DNA from: Cryomorpha sp963836915
GTDB lineage: Bacteria > Bacteroidota > Bacteroidia > Flavobacteriales_D > Cryomorphaceae
Length of the DNA: 64,000 nt
Reading direction: 5' to 3'
Assembly (NCBI GenBank): GCA_963836915.1
Contig: CAWILH010000002.1
Coordinates: 496,001-560,000, forward strand
Shown here: positions 51,895-61,152 of the stretch, one piece after another
How the letters are laid out: the number at the start of each line of letters is the position of its first letter
Position numbering within the stretch: position 1 is the stretch's first letter
Notes under the pieces: generated by a model
What the model was told of the DNA's origin: nothing
What the model saw: the letters and a program-made list of their open reading frames with translations, nothing else
The model's database searches: none
Made by a program: the position numbers and the translations under genes

Positions 51895-53256
51895 TTATAC
51901 AAAAGCGCTCAGCCCGGTAATAGATCTTCCTACGATTAGCGAGTTGATCTCCTTCGTGCCTTCATAAGAATAAAGAGCTTCGGCATCGGCCACGAATCTC
52001 GCCACATTATGTTCGAGCAAGATTCCGTTTCCGCCCATCACCCCACGCGCCAAGTCTACGATAGCCCTGGTCTGGATGGTACAGTGCACTTTGGCCAGCG
52101 AAGCTTGCTCATCGCTCATCATGCCGCCATCTTGTAATTGTGATAGCCGAAATACCATTGTCTGCATCGAAGTGAGCGAAGTGAGCATCTGCACGAGTTG
52201 ATCTTGTATAAGCTGAAAGGCGGCTATGGGTTTACCGAATTGCTTTCGATCCATGCAATATGCGAGCGCATTCTCGTAGGCACCGCGCGCGCAGCCCACT
52301 GCTTGCCAAGCTACTCCGGCGCGCGTTGCTTTTAGCACCTTCGCAGTATCCCTGAACGAATTGGCATTTTGAAGGCGGTCCGATTCATCCACTTCGCAAT
52401 TGGTGAGGGTAATTATGGCATTTTGTACCGTGCGGAGTGCCATCTTATTTCTAATCTTTTCGGCATGGAATCCTGGGTTTTCCTGTCGCACTATAAATCC
52501 TTTTACCTGCTTATCATCTTCATCCTTAGCCCAAATGATTGTGATGTGGGCGAAGGTGGCATTGCCTATCCATTTCTTTTGTCCATTGAGTATCCATTTA
52601 TCACCTTCACGCCGGGCGGTGGTCTCTAGCCCACCAGATACTGCCGATCCCACATTTGGCTCCGTAAGTCCGAAGGCGCCCAGCACTTCCATTTTCTGCA
52701 TTGGCGGAAGCCATTTCTCGCGTTGCTCATCACTCCCACAATGGAAGATCGACCCCATGGCCAGGCCGCTCTGCACTCCAAAGAAGGTACTGATGGAAGT
52801 ATCTACCCTAGCCATTTCCATAGAGATGATGCCCTCCATAAGGTGTGTGCGATCAGGGCAGCCATGACCGGACAGTGGTACTCCGCAGATATCAAGTTCC
52901 GCCATCTTGGGTATGAGGTGCATGGGAAATTCACCCTTATTCCAAAACTCATTGGCTATAGGCGCCACGTGCTCATCCATAAATTTTCGCACACGAAGCT
53001 GGATATTCCGCTCTTCGGGGCTCAGCTGTTCACTCAGATTATAAAAATCCCCATCGATTTCTGGTTTCTCGTATTCTTTGTTTCCCGCTTTCAGGGCTCT
53101 CATTAAAGAGTAGAGCTGATTTTGATCCATTTTTGAAATGGAGCTGAACATCTCCTTAAGGTCAATGCGGGCGCTTATTTCTTTGAGTTTGTCAAAATCA
53201 AGATTTTTCAGTTTTGAAAAAAAACCTTCTTCTTTTTCTGTTTCGTGGCTTTCCAT
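51895..53256 (-). CDS. Acyl-CoA dehydrogenase, glutaryl-CoA dehydrogenase-like
   Basis: 453 residues with an extra N-terminal stretch of about 60 residues (FFSKLKNLDFDKLKEIS). The ACAD core is plain: GAFGLTEPNVGSAVSGGLET (FAD/substrate), WILNGQKKWIGNATFAHI, CMDRKQFGKPIAAFQLIQ and GNGILLEHNVARF. The catalytic base is Glu432 in YSYEGTKEIN. The YEGT glutamate and the ending GRSITGLSAF fit glutaryl-CoA dehydrogenase, which makes crotonyl-CoA in lysine/tryptophan breakdown. Substrate choice is inferred. Confidence 0.9.
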   Translation of the reverse strand: MESHETEKEEGFFSKLKNLDFDKLKEISARIDLKEMFSSISKMDQNQLYSLMRALKAGNKEYEKPEIDGDFYNLSEQLSPEERNIQLRVRKFMDEHVAPIANEFWNKGEFPMHLIPKMAELDICGVPLSGHGCPDRTHLMEGIISMEMARVDTSISTFFGVQSGLAMGSIFHCGSDEQREKWLPPMQKMEVLGAFGLTEPNVGSAVSGGLETTARREGDKWILNGQKKWIGNATFAHITIIWAKDEDDKQVKGFIVRQENPGFHAEKIRNKMALRTVQNAIITLTNCEVDESDRLQNANSFRDTAKVLKATRAGVAWQAVGCARGAYENALAYCMDRKQFGKPIAAFQLIQDQLVQMLTSLTSMQTMVFRLSQLQDGGMMSDEQASLAKVHCTIQTRAIVDLARGVMGGNGILLEHNVARFVADAEALYSYEGTKEINSLIVGRSITGLSAFV

Positions 53257-53496
53257 ACATCCTATTTTTCTATTCTATTTGTGAAATTCTTGAGAAAGGT
53301 AGTGATTAACGTGCCAAATGAAAGAAGCCCCGGTTATAGGATGATCTGAGCCAAGTCAAAAGGCAGAAAGCCTTCATAGTGGGTATTGCTTTCCGCAAAA
53401 TGATTTGCAAGAAAGTTCTACGATCGTCTGAATACGGGAAGGCAGTGCTTCGGCACCTTTATTGATCGAATTAGAGAAATAATTAAAAAAAACACT

Positions 53497-53715
53497 ATGA
53501 ATATTGTAAAAGTAATCGAAGTGATAGCCACTTCTGACAAGAGTTTTGACGATGCTACGAAGAACGCTGTAAAAGAAGCGGCCAAGTCAGTCAAGAATAT
53601 CAAATCGGTGTACGTAGAGAATATGAAGGCGCAAGTAGAAGGGGATAAGATCACCAGCTACGCAGTAAACGCGAAGATTTCTTTTGAAGTAAAAACAAAA
53701 GGTAATCTAGCCTAA
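53497..53715 (+). CDS. Dodecin family protein
   Basis: 72 residues. The dodecin fold is clear: VKVIEVIATSDKSFDDAT, NAVKEAAKSVKNIKSVYVE, then ITSYAVNAKISFEVK. Dodecins form hollow 12-mers that store flavins in archaea and some bacteria. The Trp that stacks on the flavin is Ser37 here, and the Gln on the binding strand is Ala56, so classical flavin binding is doubtful. It is flanked by a 12-bp inverted repeat and is convergent with the metallopeptidase gene. Confidence 0.88.
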   Translation: MNIVKVIEVIATSDKSFDDATKNAVKEAAKSVKNIKSVYVENMKAQVEGDKITSYAVNAKISFEVKTKGNLA

Positions 53716-53741
53716 ATGAATCTTTGAGTTTAGAAGTGATC

Positions 53742-54637
53742 CTATAACCGCGATGCATTAAAAGTATCGCCTTGATTGAGATCGCCGGTATCAAAACCGA
53801 GCTTAAACCATTTCATGCGTTGAGCCGATGACCCATGAGTAAAGCTATCGGGAACCACCTTTCCGGTCGCTTGCTTTTGGAGTCGGTCGTCGCCAATGGC
53901 ATTGGCCGCATTCATTGCTTCTTCCAAATCGCCTTCTTGCATCATCGCACTCATCTTCTGGGAATGGTGCGCCCAAACGCCAGCCAAAAAGTCGGCCTGC
54001 AATTCAAGCATGACCGAATAGCGGTTGTATTCTTTCTCACTCACTTTTCCACGCATATTATTGACTTTGGTCGTCGTACCCATTATTTTTTGGATGTGGT
54101 GGCCTACTTCATGTGCGATCACGTAAGCTTGCGCAAAATCGCCGGGGGCATTTAGTTTTCTTGACATATCTTCAAAAAATGCCAAATCGATATAGACTTG
54201 CTCATCTGCCGGACAGTAGAATGGACCGGTGGCGCTAGAGGCATTTCCGCATGCAGAAGCTACTGAACCGGTAAACAAAACCAAGGTCGGCTCGCGATAA
54301 TTTTTGATCAATTTATTCCATACATCTTCCGTGTCTGCCAAAATGGTAGAGCTGAACTGGGCGAGCTCTTCTTCGGCTGCCGTAGGGGTATAGTTTTCGG
54401 TCGTAGCCAATTGCTGTCCACCGCCCATAAAATTACTTATCAAGCTAAGCGGATTGATTCCAAAAATCCATAGTAGCAAGACCACGATGCCCACGGTGAT
54501 CAAGCCTTTCTTGGTGAAGATAAAGCGGAATAGGGGCGCCAAAAGGGCGATGTTAAATCCCGACCCGCCGGCCGAAGACCCGAAGCACCCCGCCTATCTT
54601 CTACATTCGAACTTCTTCTTCTATTTTGCCATTTCAT
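53742..54637 (-). CDS. Neutral zinc metallopeptidase (YpfJ/PF04228 family), frameshifted near its N-terminus
   Basis: The intact frame covers 266 residues (54542 to 53742). It has one TM helix (about 15-30), the zinc motif IAHEVGHHIQK, and FYCPADEQVYIDLAFF with QADFLAGVWAHH, all family hallmarks. Its apparent start is a TTG. In another frame just upstream, an ATG at 54637 encodes MKWQNRRRSSNVEDRRG, the conserved family N-terminus. The frames join if the C run at 54588-54591 (G on the coding strand) had one more base. The restored protein would be about 298 residues. It is therefore a broken gene or a sequencing error. Confidence 0.85.
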
Positions 54638-54826
54638 GCCGGTAGCTTTAAGCGCGAAAATTAGCTAAAAATTAGGTGTGGTAATTTTTGTAGAACTGGT
54701 CAGCCCCTATAGCAGGATAGGCAATAGTAAGGATTCAATCATCTTGAAAAATTTTCCTAACTACTCATTTGCGGTTTTCTTACATTAAGCACACATTAAA
54801 ATCCAGATATTAAAATTTTGATTCTT

Positions 54827-55207
54827 ATGTTCAGCGCTCTGATACTGATGGGCGGAAAGCCCGGTACAGACTGCTCCAAGGCGCTAAGCAATGTAGAAAG
54901 ATGCTACAAGGCCAACTAAGAAAGCAGATAAGACCAAGGAATTTGAAGAAGGTAAAAGCTCCTTAAAAAAGCAAAAAAACTTGCTGATGATGTGGTGCAA
55001 TATGCGGAAGAATGCGGCTGTACAGATGCTTTGGAGCCGGCAAAGAAAGTATCGGCAGAAGCTAAAGAAGGCTCAAAATCTGCCAAGTGGGATGATGTAA
55101 AAAGTCACGCCAAGAAAGCCCGAACATCGGCCGAAGAAACCATGGACATCTTGAAAGCTTGCGCCAAAAAGAAGAAAGAAATTGAAAAGCCGAAAGATTC
55201 TTTATGA
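54827..55207 (+). pseudogene. Small helical Cys-containing protein gene with two compensating frameshifts
   Basis: ATG at 54827 encodes LILMGGKPGTDCSKALSNVERCYKAN, then a stop at 54917. The next frame reads KKADKTKEFEEGKSSLKK. The first frame resumes with KKAKKLADDVVQYAEECGC and runs to the stop at 55205-55207. An extra T at 54917 and a missing A in the run 54965-54970 would explain both shifts. The restored product is about 126 residues, with two helical repeats (DCSKAL..LADDVVQYAEECGC and TDALEPAKK..DILKAC) and Cys near each repeat end. Similar exported helical repeat proteins occur in Bacteroidota. Function unknown. Confidence 0.6.
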
Positions 55208-55209
55208 TC

Positions 55210-56283
55210 TTACTCGTCGATCGCCCAGCGTGCGGCTGCTCTTTCACTTAGGGAATATTCTCTGTTTGCCAGAAATTCAAAATACCCAGCTATAGCAATC
55301 ATTGCTCCATTATCCGTGCAATATTCCAATGGTGGGATGAATAGTTCCAGTCTTTTATTCTTGGCTTCGCTTTCCAGCATGAGCTTCAAATAGCTATTTG
55401 CCGATACACCGCCGGCGAGGGCCACCGATCTGATTCCAGTTTTTTCTACTACAGCTAGCAATTGCTCCAAGAGTATCTCAACGATCGTATGTTGAATAGA
55501 TGCGCATAGGTCGGCTAGGTTTTCGGTTATAAAATCGGTGTTTCTTCGACTTTCCCTGATCAAAAAATTTATGAAATTGGTTTTCAAACCACTGAAGCTG
55601 AAATGATAAGGAGCCACCTTTGGCTTGGTAAAGCTAAAGGCCAATGGGTTTCCGGTTTTAGCCAGCCGGTCTATTTCCTGCCCACCGGGATAAGGGAGCC
55701 CCATGCTCTTCGCGGCTTTATCAAAGGCTTCGCCGGCCGCATCATCGAGTGTTTCGCCTATGATTTCAAATTGATTGGGACCATGCACAGTCAATATTTG
55801 GGTGTGACCGCCGCTTATCGTCATACATAGAAATGGAAATGAAGGCTTCTTCAGCCCTTCTATAAAATGCGCCAAAACATGTGCCTTCATGTGATGTACA
55901 GGGATAGCTGCTACCCCTAAGGCCTGGGCCATGGACTTGGCAAAGGAACTACCCACTAGCAGCGAGCCCAATAGCCCTGGCCCTTTGGTGTAGGCGATGG
56001 CCGCCAATTGATCAGGCACTATTCCGGCCGCATCAAGGGCAGCCTTGATCACCGGAACGATATTCTTTTGATGGGCGCGGGATGCGAGCTCTGGTACCAC
56101 GCCGCCATAGGCGGCATGCACGGCTTGACCAGCTGTGATATTGGCAAGAATTTTGTCATTGCAGATCACCGCAGCCGAAGTATCATCACAAGAAGATTCT
56201 ATGCCCAATATGAATAGATCGCCTGCTTCGCCTGTGGCTCGTATAGTTGTCTTATTTTCGTCGTTCTTAAAACTCTGTTTCAT
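55210..56283 (-). CDS. tsaD: tRNA N6-threonylcarbamoyladenosine transferase subunit TsaD
   Basis: 357 residues from the ATG at 56283. It is the catalytic subunit of t6A37 synthesis in tRNAs reading ANN codons. The ASKHA fold and metal site are seen in LGIESSCDDTSAAV, YGGVVPELASRAH, VHHMKAHVLAHF (HxxxH), MTISGGHTQI and ALAGGVSANSYL. The conserved part starts only at about residue 24, so a later start (for example a TTG at 56208) is possible. As annotated, the 5' end overlaps the divergent tamB 5' end by 74 bases, which is unusual. Confidence 0.93.
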   Translation of the reverse strand: MKQSFKNDENKTTIRATGEAGDLFILGIESSCDDTSAAVICNDKILANITAGQAVHAAYGGVVPELASRAHQKNIVPVIKAALDAAGIVPDQLAAIAYTKGPGLLGSLLVGSSFAKSMAQALGVAAIPVHHMKAHVLAHFIEGLKKPSFPFLCMTISGGHTQILTVHGPNQFEIIGETLDDAAGEAFDKAAKSMGLPYPGGQEIDRLAKTGNPLAFSFTKPKVAPYHFSFSGLKTNFINFLIRESRRNTDFITENLADLCASIQHTIVEILLEQLLAVVEKTGIRSVALAGGVSANSYLKLMLESEAKNKRLELFIPPLEYCTDNGAMIAIAGYFEFLANREYSLSERAAARWAIDE

Positions 56284-59200
56284 AAAGCGCTTCCGCAAAA
56301 TACTGCTGTTTTCGATACTTTTTCTAGTGCTTGCGCTGGGATTGGTCATGGCGCTGCTCAATATGAGTGCTGTGCAGACACGCCTAGGCCAGTGGGCTGC
56401 CGATCGAATAAGCCAGAATATAGGTGCAAAGGTAACACTTGAAACACTCGACATCGATTTCTTCAACAAACTTTCGCTCCGTGGCTTCTTGGTTTTTGAC
56501 CAGCAAAATGATACGCTAATCGCCGCCAAAGAGATAAGGCTTAGCGCTACATCTCTGCTCTTTCGAGAGAATAAGTTCGAATTTGGTGAGTTGCTCATCG
56601 CCGATGCGGCTTTTCACCTCCAGATCATTGACTCCAGCGGCACCACTAATTTCGATTTTATCGCCGATGCCTTCGCTCCCAAAACAGCGGAGAATGAACT
56701 CCCCGACAGCGCCGATGTAAGTAATCTGCTGCTCAAGGCCGATGCATTGAACCTTGCGAATTTTGAATTTACATATACCAATGCTTATACGGAGCGCTCC
56801 AGTCACGCTTTAGATTTTAACAATTTACATATCAACGATCTGAACGCCAGACTATCAAAATTTCAACTCGATTCTGATAGCATCGTAGCCGAAATAGAAG
56901 AAATGCGCTTTCGGGAGGAGAGCGGCTTTCGTTTGGCCGGCCTTAAGGGGGCGGTAACGATCAAGGATAACGGTATATCCATAGATCATTTCAAGTTAAA
57001 CACACCAGCTAGTGAAATCGCTGGTACGCTGGCTTCACAACATGACGATTGGAGCGATTACTCTGATTTTGTTAACAGCGTGAAAATTAAAGCCGAGCTG
57101 GATCCGAGCACGATCAATTTATCAGATTTCGGATACCTTTTCTCTGGGCTCGAACAGGCAGATGTGCCCATAGCGCTGGAAGGTAAAATAAATGGAGCTA
57201 TTTCAAACTTGAAAGGTAGGGGCATAAAAATCGCTGCCGGATCTCAAAGCATCCTTCGCGGCAATTTTGATATTACAGGTCTTCCCGATGCGGAAAATGC
57301 ATTTCTGGATATTCGCGTAAGCCAGTTCTCTACCGATTACGATGATATGCAGCGAATTAGAAACGGTATTTCCAGCAAGGCCAGCGACTTTGTTTTACCT
57401 GTTGAATTTGAACGTCTTGGCGGTGTTTACTTCGATGGCTCCTTCACCGGTTTTCCACAAGATTTTGTGGCTTTTGGATCGCTCATCACTTCGGCAGGAA
57501 ATCTGGGTGTCGATCTAAACGTAAAGAATGACTCACTGAACGATAGGCTCGTTTATACCGGCTCACTCAATGCACAATCCTTCGATCTCGGGCGCATTTT
57601 GGCTATTCCAAAGCTTGGGACGGCATCTGCCGAAGTAGATATCCTCGCGTATTCAAAAGATGAGTTTGAATCGGCCGAAGTAACCGGCCGGCTTAGCCAG
57701 CTAAACTATGCTGGCTATACGTATAAGAACATTCAAGTCGACGGCGATTTTTCTCAGCGCACGTTTGAAGGGAACTTGCAGAGCAGAGACCCCAATGTGA
57801 ATTTTGATTTTCAGGGCATCGTCGACCTATCAAGTGCCGAGCCGGTATTTGATTTTGATGCAGACATCTTCAATATCGATTTGACCGCGCTTAATTTAAT
57901 AGAGTTGGAACAGACGCTCTCCGTAAGTTCGCGGCTCTATCTTAATGCGCGCGGCAGTGATGTGAACGATGTAATGGGATCACTCACCGCCCGCGATAGC
58001 TATGTATGCTTTGGTGACTCGGTAATCTTCATTGAAAATTTGAAATTTACCGCGGCGGGCGGCACTAGCAATAGGGTGGTGGGACTCACCAGCGATATTC
58101 TCGATATAAGTGTGACCGGTGCTTTCGATATGCAAGAGCTCGGCCAGAGTTTTGAAAACCTGATCGGTGAAGTCATGCCATCGGCTATAGATGTGGAGCC
58201 GGTAAAGAAGGAGCAGCTCTTTGATTTTAGTGTTAATTATAAGCAGTCAAACTCACTCAGCGGCCTGCTGATACCAGGTATCGAGATAGCGGCACAGACT
58301 ACGGCCTACGGTTCTTATAATTCGCGCGATCGCAGTTTCAGCCTTTTCCTGCGTTCGGGACACCTTGCATATCTCGATTATGTGCTGAATGATGTCACTG
58401 TGGATCTGGGCAAGATCAGCGAAATTTTAAAAGGAAAGCTATACGCGAGCAGTGCAGCGGTGAAAGAAGTACAACTTGAAAATCTTGATATCGATGTAGA
58501 AGCCTATAATGATATTGCGCAAGTGGGTCTGGGATGGTATAATTATAGCGGCGATTTTCAAGCCGATCTGGGAGCAGAGATGACTTTTATTTCCAGAAAA
58601 AAAACAAATTTCAAACTTTTTCCAGGTTATTTCGGCAGTGATGGCTCACTCTGGGAGATCACCGACACGGCAAACGTGCGCATGGATTCAACACATTACC
58701 AAACACCCGGTCTGAAAATCAAAAACCGCAATCAGGTATTTTACCTCGAAGGGGCGGTAAGTGAAAATCCAGATGAGCTATTGAACATCTCGCTCGAAGA
58801 CTTCAATTTCGCTTCGTTCGACTCCCTAGGTCTGGGGGTCGCTAGCGGCCTTTCAGGAAATGCCAACATCCAAGCCAGTCTGAGCGATTTTTATGAAGAG
58901 CGTGTATTACGAGTTGACCTTCAAATTGATAGCATTGGTTATTCGGGTTATTATCTAGGAGATGTTGGCCTTACGAGCCGGTACTATGGGGACGAGAATA
59001 CACTGGCCATTAACGGGAGTCTGAACAGGGATAACACAAAGATCATAGACCTAGAAGGAGAATATCTCCTGGGTGTGGAAAATCCGCTGATGGCCAAGTT
59101 GACATTAGATGATTTTGACTTAGGAATTCTGAATGCCTTCAATATTCCAGAAATCAATAATTATAGCGGGCGCGCCAACGGTGAGATTTCGGTTTCAGGA

Positions 59201-60115
59201 GAAGTCACAGAGCCAGCGCTTGATGGATTTATAGACTTCGATCGAGCCCGCTTCAAAGTGGAATACCTGAATACCTATTATACTTTTTCCGATCGGGTAA
59301 GGGTTGAAGATGGTTGGTTTGGAATTGACTATAAGCCACTCTATGACGAGCAGGGACATGAAGGCTTTGTGGTGGCATCGGCATTTCACACCGATTATGC
59401 CAAGTGGACTTATGACGTATCGGTAGAAGTAGATAATTTCTTCTTGCTCAACACCACCCGAGCCATGAACAGCACCTATTACGGAACGGCATATGGGACG
59501 GGAAGTGTCCAAATAGGTGGTTATGACGGCTTCACGGAAATAAGTGTCGATGCGAAAACTACCAAGGGAACTGCTGTGAAGCTGCCCCTTGATGAATCAG
59601 AAGAAGTGACCATGGAAAACTTCGTGCATTTCGTGTCAAATGCCGACACCGTGGCGGTAGAGCGTGAAGTCGATCTGAGCGGAATACAGCTGCGGCTCAA
59701 TATCGACGCTACGCCCGATGCCGAGGTTCAGTTAATTTTTGACGAAGATGCCGGCGACATTATTCGCGGTCGCGGTGCCGGTAGAATCACTTTTGAAATA
59801 TCGCCTTCGGGCGAGTTTCTCATGTTTGGCCGTTACGAAATTGACGAAGGAAGCTATCTTTTCACCCTTCAGAATCTTATCAATAAGCAGTTTAAATTAC
59901 GCAAGGGCGGGGTAATAGGCTGGTATGGAGATCCCTACCAAGCTGATATCTCGCTTTCTGCAAGCTATAATGTGCGTACCCCGCTCTATCCGATCATTTC
60001 AGAAAATCCCGATCGATACCGCGGTAGGGAAGATGTCGGGGTAGTGCTCAACCTTGACGGGAAGCTGCTCAATCCTGACTATTTCTTTTGCCGTCGAGCT
60101 GCCACAGGCCACTGA
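56210..60115 (+). CDS. tamB: Translocation and assembly module protein TamB, N-terminal and central part (frameshifted at 60080)
   Basis: 1301 residues in this frame from the ATG at 56210; a GTG at 56234 is also possible. A TM anchor (about 26-50: LLFSILFLVLALGLVMALL) precedes the AsmA/TamB N-terminal motif QTRLGQWAADRIS. Long beta-helix repeats follow, and the frame reaches the TamB domain (DUF490) at the C-terminus (GDIIRGRGAGRITFEISPSGEF, GRYEIDEGSYLFTLQN). It ends prematurely after LDGKLLNPD because of one extra T at 60080. TamB forms a lipid- and protein-transfer bridge from inner to outer membrane. Confidence 0.88.
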   Translation: MNRSPASPVARIVVLFSSFLKLCFIKRFRKILLFSILFLVLALGLVMALLNMSAVQTRLGQWAADRISQNIGAKVTLETLDIDFFNKLSLRGFLVFDQQNDTLIAAKEIRLSATSLLFRENKFEFGELLIADAAFHLQIIDSSGTTNFDFIADAFAPKTAENELPDSADVSNLLLKADALNLANFEFTYTNAYTERSSHALDFNNLHINDLNARLSKFQLDSDSIVAEIEEMRFREESGFRLAGLKGAVTIKDNGISIDHFKLNTPASEIAGTLASQHDDWSDYSDFVNSVKIKAELDPSTINLSDFGYLFSGLEQADVPIALEGKINGAISNLKGRGIKIAAGSQSILRGNFDITGLPDAENAFLDIRVSQFSTDYDDMQRIRNGISSKASDFVLPVEFERLGGVYFDGSFTGFPQDFVAFGSLITSAGNLGVDLNVKNDSLNDRLVYTGSLNAQSFDLGRILAIPKLGTASAEVDILAYSKDEFESAEVTGRLSQLNYAGYTYKNIQVDGDFSQRTFEGNLQSRDPNVNFDFQGIVDLSSAEPVFDFDADIFNIDLTALNLIELEQTLSVSSRLYLNARGSDVNDVMGSLTARDSYVCFGDSVIFIENLKFTAAGGTSNRVVGLTSDILDISVTGAFDMQELGQSFENLIGEVMPSAIDVEPVKKEQLFDFSVNYKQSNSLSGLLIPGIEIAAQTTAYGSYNSRDRSFSLFLRSGHLAYLDYVLNDVTVDLGKISEILKGKLYASSAAVKEVQLENLDIDVEAYNDIAQVGLGWYNYSGDFQADLGAEMTFISRKKTNFKLFPGYFGSDGSLWEITDTANVRMDSTHYQTPGLKIKNRNQVFYLEGAVSENPDELLNISLEDFNFASFDSLGLGVASGLSGNANIQASLSDFYEERVLRVDLQIDSIGYSGYYLGDVGLTSRYYGDENTLAINGSLNRDNTKIIDLEGEYLLGVENPLMAKLTLDDFDLGILNAFNIPEINNYSGRANGEISVSGEVTEPALDGFIDFDRARFKVEYLNTYYTFSDRVRVEDGWFGIDYKPLYDEQGHEGFVVASAFHTDYAKWTYDVSVEVDNFFLLNTTRAMNSTYYGTAYGTGSVQIGGYDGFTEISVDAKTTKGTAVKLPLDESEEVTMENFVHFVSNADTVAVEREVDLSGIQLRLNIDATPDAEVQLIFDEDAGDIIRGRGAGRITFEISPSGEFLMFGRYEIDEGSYLFTLQNLINKQFKLRKGGVIGWYGDPYQADISLSASYNVRTPLYPIISENPDRYRGREDVGVVLNLDGKLLNPDYFFCRRAATGH

Positions 60116-60716
60116 GACGGAAAGAAGCCAACTGGCAAGTGCGGTGAGTACCACCCAACAGCTCAATCAGCAGGTATTCTCGCTGCTTATTCTAAACCAA
60201 TTCCTGCCGATCTATCAAACCCAGGAAAATACTGCTGCCAGCGGAGTATCAGGACTTTATGCTACCACGACCAGCGATTTTGTAAGTTCGCAGATCAGTA
60301 GCTGGCTCTCTGAGCTGAGCAGCGAGTTTGATATCGGGGTTAATTATCGGCCCGGCGATCAGATCAGCAATCAAGAGATCGCCGTAGCCCTGAGCACCCA
60401 GCTTTTTGATGAGCGGCTAGCTGTGAAGGGTAGCTTTGGGGTCACATCGGCCACCGAGACGCAATACACTCAGGGCCAGACCGGGATCCTTGGAGATTTC
60501 TTGGTTGAATACTCGCTCACTGAAGAAGGAAAGATTCGGCTCAAAGTTTTTAATGAGACCAATCCCTATGAAGTCTTTTCGACATCTACTTCTATCTATA
60601 CCCAAGGTGTCGGGCTGGTCTATCAGGAAGATTTCGATACGCTCGATGAATTTTTTAAAGAAATAGGTGGTCTTTTTAAAAAAGATAAGGCCGGGGCTGT
60701 GGTTCCCGAAAATTGA
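60081..60716 (+). CDS. tamB: TamB C-terminal end, continued in another frame
   Basis: 211 residues starting ISFAVELPQATETERSQLAS, which continues LNLDGKLLNPD of the previous entry if base 60080 is removed. QLNQQVFSLLILNQFLPI, SSQISSWLSELSSEFDIGVNYRPGD, RLAVKGSFGV and the final YQEDFDTLDEFF are the usual C-terminal end of Bacteroidota TamB domain proteins. A separate in-frame ATG-like start at 60054 has no functional meaning. Without the indel the complete protein would be about 1500 residues. Confidence 0.85.
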   Translation: MSFAVELPQATETERSQLASAVSTTQQLNQQVFSLLILNQFLPIYQTQENTAASGVSGLYATTTSDFVSSQISSWLSELSSEFDIGVNYRPGDQISNQEIAVALSTQLFDERLAVKGSFGVTSATETQYTQGQTGILGDFLVEYSLTEEGKIRLKVFNETNPYEVFSTSTSIYTQGVGLVYQEDFDTLDEFFKEIGGLFKKDKAGAVVPEN

Positions 60717-60750
60717 GCATTCTTAAATTTTATCTAATGCCCAGATTATA

Positions 60751-61152
60751 TTATTGGCGCTTATCTCCGGTTACCGTAATGGTATGCCCCATTTTATCGC
60801 GCTTCGTTTCCAAGTACCTGCGGTTATGCTCATTGGCACTTATTTCAATCGGCACGATCTCCGTTATTTCAAGGCCATAGCCCATGAGGCCAGCCCTTTT
60901 CTTTGGATTATTGGTGAGCAGTCGCATCTTTCCAATACCAAGATCCCGCAATATCTGAGCGCCCACACCATAGTCGCGCTCATCCATTTTAAAGCCGAGC
61001 TGGATATTTGCTTCTACAGTATCAAGGCCACCTTCTTGCAATTTGTATGCTTTTAACTTATTGAGCAAACCAATGCCGCGGCCTTCCTGATTCATATAAA
61101 CGATCACTCCGGTACCGTTCTTTTGAATCATTTCCATAGCCGCGTGTAGCTG
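60751..61152 (-). CDS. ribBA: RibBA GTP cyclohydrolase II domain, C-terminal part (frame 2)
   Basis: About 133 residues continuing the next entry after a 1-base shift at 61153. It holds most of GTP cyclohydrolase II: QLHAAMEMIQKNGTGVIVYMNQEGRGIGL (in part: MNQEGRGIGLLNKL), LDTVEANIQLGFK, DYGVGAQILRDLG and LLTNNPKKRAGL, then the conserved VPIEISANEHN. The reading frame extends a further 15 bases upstream to 61167 but is not family sequence there. Confidence 0.88.
   Translation of the reverse strand, partial: QLHAAMEMIQKNGTGVIVYMNQEGRGIGLLNKLKAYKLQEGGLDTVEANIQLGFKMDERDYGVGAQILRDLGIGKMRLLTNNPKKRAGLMGYGLEITEIVPIEISANEHNRRYLETKRDKMGHTITVTGDKRQ

Noticed and set aside
53443..53460. GTGC-TTCG-GCAC hairpin upstream of dodecin as a terminator
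   Set aside because: Only a 4-bp stem with a stable tetraloop and no T run directly after; kept out as too weak.
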